Below, in pieces: positions 21,801 to 28,626 of a DNA stretch of 64,000 bases (the first letter of the stretch is position 1; every line of letters begins with the position of its first letter). A program made the position numbers and the translations under genes. Location: contig JALJCQ010000030.1 of NCBI GenBank assembly GCA_023091665.1, positions 1,242,501 to 1,306,500 of the forward strand, in the 5' to 3' direction. Below the pieces are notes generated by a model. That model was given only the letters and a program-made list of their open reading frames with translations. It was not told where the DNA came from and made no database searches. This DNA comes from Pythium myriotylum (Eukaryota > Oomycota > Peronosporomycetes > Pythiales > Pythiaceae).

Positions 21801-24800
21801 GGAAAATTTCGCTCTGGGTCATGGTAGCGCCCAGTATACTTGTCTTCTCCCCAAACTTCATTGCATCGGGCATTCTTGTAAAATCGAACAAAACCCGCTG
21901 TCTGGTCGATTTCTGATAATGGATCAAAAGTTATTCGAATCTTAGAAGCTCCTGGAATGTGCACTGGCCAATAGAGATCAGCTGCACCGGTAACAGGGTG
22001 GTCAGACTTGACAATCTTGGACTCAGAGACGACAGAAGAGCTTCGAACAACCAAAAACGGATCCAGTACATGCTGAGACACAACAAGGCCATTAACGTAG
22101 AACTTCAGCACTTCTTCACTCTGGATGATCGCGACATGGGCCCATGAATCGTAGTCAAGCTCATAATCTGTGTCGTATACGCATTCTTTCTCATCCCCAC
22201 ACGAGATGCGGTAGCTTAGTTGGCGTCGATCATTGAGGAAGAGACCAAAATGACTCCAAGGTGCTGCTAGTCCACTATCCTTCACCAAGGTCTTCGAACC
22301 TTTGCAGAATACCACGCCTCCAATGCTTTCACTTGCAAGAATTACTTCAAGTCTTCCTTCCTTTGGATCGAAAACACACTCACACTCGTCTTGATCAGGC
22401 CACTTTACGCGTACTGATTTGGGCCCTGTTATTGCTACCACGACGCCAATCGACGAAGCTTCATTCGGAATCTCTCCAGACACCTCACTTTGGCAGCTTG
22501 GTCCTCGACGGACTTCGTCACCAACCTTGAGAGAATACGATACAAGAGCAGAGGACACAAATATCCATAGCATGATGGAGTGATTCCACCGGACGTTACA
22601 ATTGTTTGTCGCTGGAGCGACCAGTCCTGAACTCAACGAGTCCAACCTGAATGGTCGGTCTATCCACGAACCCAATCCCGAACATGTTGAAGCACCGTAA
22701 TCTCGAACTCGTGATGATATGCCTTCAAGCTGCAAGCCGACTGCCGCAAAGAGTTGCTTTTGAAATTGGGTCAATTCGGTAGATTCTCGACCGCTACCCG
22801 AGTCACCTAGGACTGCAAGCCTTGATAGGAGTACCTCGAACAGCACGTGCGCGGATCGACGGATTCGCGAGGCTTTTGTCGCCAAGAGCCGCAGCAGTTG
22901 ATGGAGGATGTTTCTTTCCTGCAAGAGGTAGGCGTCATCGATATCATAATCGATACAGATTGCTTTGATGAGAGTGATCGTGTACTCAGGATCAAAGGTT
23001 TGATCGCTTTCGAGTTCGCTTACATACTGGGATAGACACGCTCCAAACGCACGGTCGACAGCCTTGCGGAGCTCGCTGTCACAGCCCGAGAGCAAAGAAG
23101 CAAAGTGGAGTCGAAGAGCCGGAAGCGATACAGCCGATTCATTTGAAGTTGCAGTCACATTCGAGATTGCGTGGGCCCACTCAAGGGCCACTTTTCGAAG
23201 CGATTGCGAGCACGATTCTGCCAGCAATAACTTATGTCGAACTGGTTGAGGTAGTTGGGCTACATTTGCGTAGAGAAAAAGCCCACACGACCGATACTCT
23301 GCACGTTTGTTTCTGATGCTGAGGAGTTGTCGTAACTCCTTCACATCCACATCGCTTTGAATGAACTCGAGCACTTGCTCGGTCACCGATTTCATCCTCT
23401 TGCTCTTTCTTCTCTCACTGGAGCTTCTTCGATAGTGCAACAAACTGCGTAGCTCAGTTGCTTCTTGTAGCTCATCGAGCAGACTATACCACTTTCCCAA
23501 TGTCGAATTGGATGTGGAGCGCGTCAAACTTTGCTGAGTAACCCCAAGAGCAGATCCGTATTTGGCAATAAAATTCCAACGCCGCTTTGCTCCACTTACG
23601 TAGGAGAATGACATCGGAACCATCTCTAAGAGAAACGTTGCTCTTTTAACGACGTTTCTGCACAAGACGTCAAGAGCCTCATCTGTCAAGCCCTTGTACG
23701 CCGAAGGCTGTCTACGAAGAAACTTCCGAGAACCCCGACTGCTTGGCGACTCAGCGCACCCTTTCGCTGCATCGGCGGCATCACCGAGATGGAACCACTC
23801 TCGCATTTTTTGAGCATTTTTCCATCCACGAAGAAGTTGCTCTGATACATCAGAGCGCATATTCTTGGCAAATGCGAAGGCATCCATCCCCCACATGTTG
23901 TGGTGAAGTATTGCTGCGTACGCTGCTCGAATCGCAACACTGATTGGATTTTGAGATATGGGTGCCGCAGGATTACCGAAAACTGTCGATTTAGCGCGTA
24001 AACCGGTCTTGCAACTTTCCTGCTCCAATGCCACCAAGACTTTCGCAGCCTCAGAGTCACCAGAAGGAGCGATGAAATCTCGAAGCAAGCGAGTCACTCC
24101 GGCGTCTTGCTCGCTTTGAGCTGCGACTCCATGGCGGAGTAGCTCGCTTTGGAGCACCTTGCTATTTCTTCCTTCACTTTCACAAATCGGGAGGAGTACT
24201 GTACCTTCGACTAGAAGCTGCCCAGCTTCATCGATGAACCCAAGCACCATTTCACTCAATGATGTCAACCAGTGTCGCTGAATCACCTCAGTCTTCTCGA
24301 AGAGCTCGCCGACTGCAGTAAACTTGTAGCCCCAGTCAGTGTTGGATGCATCTGTGTGAAAGTAGACATAGCAGTGGTCACTGTTGATGATGAGGGGTTG
24401 TCTACCACCAACTCCTGGCCAATTTAGCTCAGTATCGCGACCGGAGTAGAATTGCTCACCATAGAAACTGGTCTGAGTTTTGTCCTTATAGAAAGTGACG
24501 TAATCGTAGCTTAGCTCTGTACGGCTTCTTGGATCAAAGGTTATAGTGATCTGAGTAGCACCTGGTATTTTCAGCTCTTGAATGATGTCGAGACTGTTCT
24601 CATAATCATGCGATGACTCCATAACCTCGGTCTTGGTTGTGCGAGCTACTGTTGCAACTGAAAAACTCTGCGATTCTGCATTCATCAGCTTCTCAAGTTC
24701 ACCCAACGACTGATAAAGCTTCACCACGTCATTACAGTCTTGGAGCCAACTCCCAAGCTCTTCACGCATTGATTCTTCTGATTTATCAGCCGAAACATCG

Positions 24801-27800
24801 GGATCGTTCAAATTTGGTTTTGCTATCTGAACGGCATCGACCCACTTGCGGAGCATCACAGTCATATTCACAAAGATAGTTGGTGTAATCCGTCTGATGA
24901 TGCCACCAAATAAGACCTTCTCCACAGTTGTGGTATCTCGATTGCTTTCCAGTACCTCTCTTGATGCGTCAACTACAGCTCTGATGCCTCTGCATAATTG
25001 ACTAGAAATGCGCAGTGCCATCTTGAGTTGGTCAACATCGGCAAAGGCATGAATGAAGCTTTGCTGAACGAAGAAGTTCACCAGTGCAAGGAATTCGACG
25101 TGGACTGAGTCTCCCAGTCCACCAACACAGTGACGATCGCCATCACGAAGCTCGCTGACATGGGCTACTTCATTGCTGACGAACTCCACCCACAGATCAC
25201 TAAATCTATCGAGAATAGCTGTCGAGGAAAGTGGATCCACCTCCGAGGCAGTTTCGATAGATTTGCGGAGTTGCTTGAGAATACAGCTTGTTACTGAGGT
25301 TTCCATTCGAGATTGAGTTTGAGTTCTCCATTTCTTGACCAACACCAAAGCATGATCAAGTTGAGCGTCTAGGTCGACCTCAACTAGATGTGATGTTTCG
25401 GCGCTGAGCGCAACTGCCGCGGACGAGACAGCTAGTTCAAGTTGCTGCCGGTTGTCGTCATTTTGCTTTTGCTCATTATCGCTATAGACGAAGCCATCTT
25501 TCTGTAAAAGACGGACCAAAAGATTCGGGAGCCTCGAATGGAGCGAATTCACGATTGAATTTTGTGAACTCGAGAGAGACCTTGTCGCTTCACGCATGAG
25601 AATCAGAGAGCACCTCAAGCATTGTAAATCTGTATCTGTGGCAAAGCCTTCGTCACGGTACGTTGCGAGGCACTCGGCGAGATCAAGGAGATAGCTGAAG
25701 TCTTGGTTATTCTCATCTCTGACGGAAAATGGGTCCCGAACGGAGTTCTCGACTGAATCACCTCGAAGCGCGTTTCCGTTCTCAGTTGCGTACTTCACCA
25801 GAAATAAGAGCACTCGTAGAGCCACCGCATCACTGTTTAAAACGGAGAGACCGACTGATGCTAACTGCAAATCTTCGTCATCGTCGATGGTTGCACGAGG
25901 TATACATCGACCTGTATTTCTGTAGGACGATAGGGTTGCGCGAGAAATATTGAAGATCCAGACGACATTATTCAACGCATCGAAACAACAACTCGAACTT
26001 GGCAATGCACGCTCAAACGATCTCAGCTTTTCAGGGATTTTTATTTGCGGAAGGTCTTGCTCCCCGAGATCTTTCGGATCTATTGACATAAAACGCTCTT
26101 CTTCACAGCTGAACATTAGGCAATCAAACTTCGTCATCATTTGAGTACGATCCAGGCTTCCGGTCGGAGAATTACTGGGCAGGAGTATGCAGAGGAAAGC
26201 ACCATTTGTAAAAAATGAGGGTAAGACGAAGTCGAGATGGCCAACACGGAGTTCCATCTTCAACATCCTCAGCAAGCAGCTAACAAAAGTCGGACACTGG
26301 ACTTGTTGCAAGTCAACATCGAAAGACTTGATATAGACCGGATCTCCTTTTGATCTGTTTGGCTGTGAAAACACTCGCACTCTGAAACATTCCGCGCTCA
26401 TTTCCACCTCGTAGATATATCGACCTTCTGTCACATATGTGAACAAGGGCTGACTTGCTCGGACATCACGAGAAAGCCCTAGAGGAGCCTTATTATCATC
26501 AGCACTCAAGCTCGACATCCCTATGTAGCTGAAGTCAGCAGTAGAGATTTGATGCAGCGGTCTAGGACGATGTCGCACCGTATCTGCCGTTTGAGTCACG
26601 TCACTTTGGCAGGGATGGAGAAGACTGAGAAAAATTTGATCCCCACAAAGAATCATCGACGTGAAGTACACGTGTTGACCATAATCTTCGAAAAGAGAGA
26701 TAACTTCGTCAAGCTCAAACTTCTCGAGGAAGAGGCGACTTCCTGAACTTGGAGTTGAGTAAACGATGACAAGCTCGCAACCTACTGAGGGAATATGTCG
26801 TTCAGCAGTAGAGTCTGAACAAACCTCCTGCAGCAGTACTGAATCGATTCTGATGCCTTCCGGCTGCTCTTCTTTATACCAGTTCTTTCCTGCGGATGAG
26901 TCGTTCAGAGTTCGTAGAAATGTATCACTAATCATGACGAATTCCCCGAAAAAAGCAAAAACGACTCGGACATCTCGGCCAAAGGCTTCAAGGGCCGACC
27001 CCAACGTTTCTTGCTCAGTCACGACGAAAGATGACCTTTCCTCTTCGCAATTTAATTGCACAAACAATCGACGACGGTTTGCACAGCGTGTCTCGCCATT
27101 TTCGACTTCAATGAGCTCCCCAATCGGTTTTGTGAGGCTACTCGATGACGGGTCAAGCAAGGCTTCTTGGACTCGCGCTGTTGCATCGACGCCAGAACCA
27201 TAAAATCCGCAATGGAACAATCGCTTTTCTCGGAGATAGCGCAAAAACTGTTGGGATGGAGCCCTTGCGTACACCCTTCCGGCAACGGTAAAGTTCAGTC
27301 CCGTCCCAATCTTTGCGAGTCCGTCATGCAAACTCCACGTGTACACGTAGGTCCCATCGGTAGCGATTGACGCGGGCTGGCTGAACTCTTGCCCACCCGT
27401 TGAAGCCTCGGCGTCATCTTTGATAGTCTTGATGTTGATTTCTTTCAAGTACGTATCTTCCGACAGAGTGCCGAGTTCGTAGTGAATTCGGTAGGTTTCA
27501 AGCCGACCAAGAAGCTCATCAATCCAGGCGCTGACACTGCGCCCACCGACCACCTCGGACAGCGCTGTCTCACTTGATAGATTCGCTTTCCCGGACAAAA
27601 GGTTGGCGACGAATTCGAGCAACAATTGTGCGCGCCCGCTGGAAACACCGAGGGCAAGTCGTAGCACGAGCAGCACGCCTCGGTGCGCTGCTGACAAGTC
27701 TTGCAGAGGAAGCAAGGACCGCACAAAGCTGTCCGTATCCTCTATGAGAGCGACACTTACGTCGCTGCCATTGTCGTCCTTGTGCTTGTCTTGGCTCCCG

Positions 27801-28483
27801 TGGAGCGCGAACGCAGGAAAGTCGAGTATAGTCTGCACGAGCGAGAGCACTCCGCTCTCGAACGCGGCTGGGCTCACCAGACGAAACGCTCGCAGCATCT
27901 CGAGCTGCATGCGGAACAACGCGACCGAGAACAGATGAGAGCCTCCGAGCCCGGCGCACGCGGCCTTGACACGAAGCCGCGGGTCTGCCGTGGCGGCGCC
28001 TCGGCTCGCGTCGTCCATCTGGCTCTGTTTCCGCAGCTTCTCCCGCTGGCGCACGGTCCGAGCGCGCCGCTCCATTCTCCTTGCGAGCCGCGTCATGTAG
28101 TCCCAGGCGATCTCGCACTGCTTCTCGCGACGGCGCTCGATCGCGAGCCACTGGCGCGGCACTCGCGCGAGCGCCGTGCCTTCCATCTCCAGCAGCGCGC
28201 TCACGGGCTTGCGCGGCTCGCCGTCGCCACGGAGACCTGCGTCCCAGCGCACGGCGAAGAGCTTGGCGCGCGCGGCGTCGGCCATGCGCTCGAGCTCGCT
28301 CTTGGGCAGCTCCTCGGCGCCCGTGGTCTCGAGCTCGTCGCCGGCGTCGTCGCCGCGCGCGAGCTCCTGGAACTTCTCGGCCACGAACGCGTCGTCGTGC
28401 AGCAGCGTGAAGGGCACGCCATAGGCCCACGCGCGCTCGTCCCACGCGCCGTCGTCGGCCTCGGCGGACGCGGCCGTGCCCAT
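12881..28483 (-). CDS. Giant HECT-type E3 ubiquitin ligase with CUB-like module array, 5,200 aa in one exon
   Basis: Uninterrupted 15,603-nt ORF from ATG 28483. The protein begins MGTAAS, an N-myristoylation consensus. Domains by residue, approximate: five CUB-like modules with the signature ESxHPY...FDPRS...FYK...NWPG at 1288-1395, 2155-2282, 2665-2788, 2862-2972 and 3289-3398. A sixth (3732-3935) is interrupted by a MIB/HERC2-type domain (DWCYDNEDGGPG...YRYGYDGYFD). There are two LamG/concanavalin-like domains (~1960-2145, itself holding a MIB/HERC2-like insert, and ~3935-4110), an SH3-like segment (~3058-3111), SPRY (~4185-4333), UBA (~4356-4400) and a C-terminal HECT domain (~4800-5200) with catalytic Cys5155 in AHTCFFSVELPRY. 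It transfers ubiquitin from E2 via the Cys thioester. The architecture recalls HERC/HECTD-class ligases but lacks RCC1 repeats that I can see. Convergent with the kinesin gene, 140 nt apart. Confidence 0.93.
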   Translation of the reverse strand: MGTAASAEADDGAWDERAWAYGVPFTLLHDDAFVAEKFQELARGDDAGDELETTGAEELPKSELERMADAARAKLFAVRWDAGLRGDGEPRKPVSALLEMEGTALARVPRQWLAIERRREKQCEIAWDYMTRLARRMERRARTVRQREKLRKQSQMDDASRGAATADPRLRVKAACAGLGGSHLFSVALFRMQLEMLRAFRLVSPAAFESGVLSLVQTILDFPAFALHGSQDKHKDDNGSDVSVALIEDTDSFVRSLLPLQDLSAAHRGVLLVLRLALGVSSGRAQLLLEFVANLLSGKANLSSETALSEVVGGRSVSAWIDELLGRLETYRIHYELGTLSEDTYLKEINIKTIKDDAEASTGGQEFSQPASIATDGTYVYTWSLHDGLAKIGTGLNFTVAGRVYARAPSQQFLRYLREKRLFHCGFYGSGVDATARVQEALLDPSSSSLTKPIGELIEVENGETRCANRRRLFVQLNCEEERSSFVVTEQETLGSALEAFGRDVRVVFAFFGEFVMISDTFLRTLNDSSAGKNWYKEEQPEGIRIDSVLLQEVCSDSTAERHIPSVGCELVIVYSTPSSGSRLFLEKFELDEVISLFEDYGQHVYFTSMILCGDQIFLSLLHPCQSDVTQTADTVRHRPRPLHQISTADFSYIGMSSLSADDNKAPLGLSRDVRASQPLFTYVTEGRYIYEVEMSAECFRVRVFSQPNRSKGDPVYIKSFDVDLQQVQCPTFVSCLLRMLKMELRVGHLDFVLPSFFTNGAFLCILLPSNSPTGSLDRTQMMTKFDCLMFSCEEERFMSIDPKDLGEQDLPQIKIPEKLRSFERALPSSSCCFDALNNVVWIFNISRATLSSYRNTGRCIPRATIDDDEDLQLASVGLSVLNSDAVALRVLLFLVKYATENGNALRGDSVENSVRDPFSVRDENNQDFSYLLDLAECLATYRDEGFATDTDLQCLRCSLILMREATRSLSSSQNSIVNSLHSRLPNLLVRLLQKDGFVYSDNEQKQNDDNRQQLELAVSSAAVALSAETSHLVEVDLDAQLDHALVLVKKWRTQTQSRMETSVTSCILKQLRKSIETASEVDPLSSTAILDRFSDLWVEFVSNEVAHVSELRDGDRHCVGGLGDSVHVEFLALVNFFVQQSFIHAFADVDQLKMALRISSQLCRGIRAVVDASREVLESNRDTTTVEKVLFGGIIRRITPTIFVNMTVMLRKWVDAVQIAKPNLNDPDVSADKSEESMREELGSWLQDCNDVVKLYQSLGELEKLMNAESQSFSVATVARTTKTEVMESSHDYENSLDIIQELKIPGATQITITFDPRSRTELSYDYVTFYKDKTQTSFYGEQFYSGRDTELNWPGVGGRQPLIINSDHCYVYFHTDASNTDWGYKFTAVGELFEKTEVIQRHWLTSLSEMVLGFIDEAGQLLVEGTVLLPICESEGRNSKVLQSELLRHGVAAQSEQDAGVTRLLRDFIAPSGDSEAAKVLVALEQESCKTGLRAKSTVFGNPAAPISQNPISVAIRAAYAAILHHNMWGMDAFAFAKNMRSDVSEQLLRGWKNAQKMREWFHLGDAADAAKGCAESPSSRGSRKFLRRQPSAYKGLTDEALDVLCRNVVKRATFLLEMVPMSFSYVSGAKRRWNFIAKYGSALGVTQQSLTRSTSNSTLGKWYSLLDELQEATELRSLLHYRRSSSERRKSKRMKSVTEQVLEFIQSDVDVKELRQLLSIRNKRAEYRSCGLFLYANVAQLPQPVRHKLLLAESCSQSLRKVALEWAHAISNVTATSNESAVSLPALRLHFASLLSGCDSELRKAVDRAFGACLSQYVSELESDQTFDPEYTITLIKAICIDYDIDDAYLLQERNILHQLLRLLATKASRIRRSAHVLFEVLLSRLAVLGDSGSGRESTELTQFQKQLFAAVGLQLEGISSRVRDYGASTCSGLGSWIDRPFRLDSLSSGLVAPATNNCNVRWNHSIMLWIFVSSALVSYSLKVGDEVRRGPSCQSEVSGEIPNEASSIGVVVAITGPKSVRVKWPDQDECECVFDPKEGRLEVILASESIGGVVFCKGSKTLVKDSGLAAPWSHFGLFLNDRRQLSYRISCGDEKECVYDTDYELDYDSWAHVAIIQSEEVLKFYVNGLVVSQHVLDPFLVVRSSSVVSESKIVKSDHPVTGAADLYWPVHIPGASKIRITFDPLSEIDQTAGFVRFYKNARCNEVWGEDKYTGRYHDPERNFPGALSNRHRGRRSLVAAIASQSALEIPCDRFLVYFRHSGDSTCWGFRFLATPYFSITDTSEQPCLNSYPFIFGAPPARVMDATSAHCWVYQPTIINLPLEEDEIVDQMQASCPGKDPSELSVERALDIIGLVQTCAETPIGREMISTPENVSDLMLLAFEESAPAEIRCASAMVLKLLVGNLSVDFVSEQFQRIYSGHEDIVSFIFSALARAVNCWAHSFVNEGSESAIQPDDVDPSKMQPVELQRSVLEAQGLVGVYASLLRRMAMSDGWLTRVCECIEGYLRKWEVLISFGQSNTIPAAISHARWNHTVGEVIAGLEVIGGKYSGVSVGSRVRCCASVDSKETTETGYLLRFQDHDGPRTARVLFDCDPTNPVDVPVADVSHLSDEEDEELALFLQEVSSVMFSGAIPFHLTALMTKLRTDMPHEVVYRPKMSRKENVEVLESEHPYAGGEDVTYPLFFHGVQEIVIYFDEMSSTNGLNDYISFMKRDDDNRSPTHVESNNGKLHWGEDRYCGGSFPGVKGAPPLRIPASSVDVRFRTELSSVEPSEWGFKLTAHAFEETTTLPPEVPPTQFVNAMNDIRARSVKAVFTCIQAQRQFPQSDMLSTTLQALTPRLLDLANAIDDGRQTQWPTRSQTFESKHPYSNSVRECMTVTFSGAERLIITFDPRTKTELDNDCLTFFRDQSLKDRWGAKHYSGDDERANWPGLGERPPLVIPSDTFTMLWVTDASNVDWGWRFDVSVEYPVITPLSLRLNQLNKHAQDIWEIFHEGIGPQRIPFTEEYEGYEKFSSVAEWETSKILEDSPRHILFEYLNEDKLFVESVSSPLHTVFYVTDADGVAFYESPCMNGAPQGRFGAGQEFIVSEQSGEWLKTSLEGRDLWVKRRSKDKLHAARTASMLQNEDVLVVGVDDNTDLLFTSSHNFHLDEGNTESETLTMFISQFAVDALKGQSARFQSFAYDTHRAIAIKYARETLKLLLLCSNSELSRPNLHLRDFGSPKNFLLLLTRILNDRHGSVRESAIDDGLQCLFISSKTDEDCSALIDQCLSILEQSKTLLPSTRGVVRTLESAHPYADDMDHYWQLSIPGARKVLVYFDPRSKTEESCDWLCFYKNGTDRSVVYGESMYHGRNGSENWPGFGGRPPLEIDADNFEVYFHSDPNQNDWGFKLSAIGVFGTERDSSVSLEDVKQDDLVELMQLAFKVLTIAAKACLSTKETTGGSDLVSAIFSRRVVEVLSRGIEDYPKCVRPMAFQLIHQLVQNSLFVHSLPSNMIEEVQTQLRSKLRVQLLAEERSEIKSVYLQALVECTLSVDLAVDSNCFTPIIPFHRFTTDLDMTSVDSTELPLFRWLVPPVDLSTENLHIRLLLRSASESVSIKISLLDSDTSGETLLEWGSDGKIEASASCGSVNVLNRASLCAGDTLLLYVDLLQRIIVLRKNSLCVFSSTGLDLKTHETRVGVTIASSSKHNQFTAAQVYSSPLAYLPTSVMPNWYNRARDALSLLLDFDERRVGSLVECDSEHPLPVNHEVSHKELVEVPGAVALEVRFDRRSVLHDRHRLRFAPRGDCKGVDIVGICGAKREDLFPELFMNDSLKRAGILKPRDRVIRANDWCYDNEDGGPGCIGIVEELVQWNGRNGCGVRVKWTGQAGEEARNSSAVGVYRYGYDGYFDVQLLRQPTEWDEPLVIPGDALEYSLDCIPDDKDRVDFVHNETELFQGTLCIASDVPNCTLGLDIRKTKWLLGDECTTEFWVLIRENAFCGRESSPAALVLLEIVTLDPARGLLIGVKTEGSLCILTRTEESAIEIEPSHVCSDSVVENQWVHIAIVFSASKVLLYANGDCATEAALDTSLLMRNLYVSSLRFGGQSESSSTQSSIELTSTPFHLCEVRVWDAALRREQLQSHASGVDSSIQESIGWQSSTPPQAPRKQSHAVSFSQLLFPPSPPRSPRSPSRVINILPQQRKWITSNRNGRDLVTVRADCVIPDTSNTLQGAFVYYEAHVLSAGKVCVGFAGVNAKPSSREDVLGVFEGGIGFELPHKRVRFKGINSTELEEAVEEGLNSPRRRSSSSGGGYFGDLFAREGDVVGCAYGPTSKTIHFFLNGELLAQLSFNDDASLSNVELPDQALESPLRLQRQFDSLVGEMLSMGFSRQASQDALEATANFQDPTVPRAVDWLLDETTGRDSASISSPRRLTSSSPLVSPRRRTSSSGAPSQKSIAVPASSYRHGCLVPAATLGASGAQGIAWNLGQRPFKYAPTSIAGKLVSALAAANRVESEDDAVGFEVFDHDESKWVRVMHRHRIQEIAPTVLARWRLDEGFGCTVYDSSGRDQVGTIQFAEQHQAPLSGPVSPRSKKSGFCWDANSVPPVAVIRGRDVPFFREGSQGQSRLASKVETVWGYRFYVIPHFSVATIGRRRFQTQANRFIIDGPAIDQRHDQQIVKYVNKVATSKQMTLSQVLRAPWSELSPNESDLVKWPVLVEVATGVAPVATSADAALPPDGIKASDLDRLGKQFGLIQELNSMVSRLLPFIAFGPTLDRPYGFRLDALIREQRCRIFHAVKQGLWGEALKRTKSKTTTIELILNRPKAMRHRVSGKVDAEGRFALFSQAFRQLNVLHGQHFRRATPIYHVHFLGENAQDAGGPYRETFAQYADELHSSQLPLLIASSNAQHNVGAAREKWVLNPSATSETHIQMLELLGKLMGVAIRSQEYFSLQIALLIWKQLAGERVTVDDLALVDSMIVSSMQKIRTIDQYGVTAEMFEDIVMETFTTLSTDNRIVPLKPHGASIAVTFDSRVEFADLVDHYRLHEFDVQATALLRGLAKVVPPRLLSLFTGAELEQLVCGSPEVDVDLLLRCTEYSSCSPDDDHIVWFWQVLREFSHEERSTFLRFVWGRSRLPANEKEFPQRFKLQSFNKTIQGGGANAADAYLPIAHTCFFSVELPRYSSIEVLKEKLTYAMYNCQEIDGDGDSVMANQLGWEE

Positions 28484-28626
28484 GGTCGCCGCAGATCTGG
28501 AAGAAGCGAGGGGGAATCCATTCGACCTTGAAGATGCCAGGGAGATGGGAAGGTGGGGCGCCCCACATCGAAATCTGGGTCCGGAGAGCTGCTCACGGGA
28601 TCCCGCGATCTTGAAAGGGCAAGCAG
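28484..28626. promoter_or_regulatory. Shared divergent promoter of the HECT ligase and IQ-motif genes
   Basis: Only 143 nt separate the two ATGs, which point away from each other, so both genes must draw promoter and 5' UTR from here. An initiator-like ATCCATTCGACC lies at about 28516-28527 on the plus strand. No TATA box is visible. Confidence 0.5.

Noticed and set aside
27570..28568. 332-aa Arg-rich ORF in another frame over the HECT 5' end
   Set aside because: Arises from the very GC-rich first ~800 nt of the HECT ORF; Arg/Ala-skewed with no domain.
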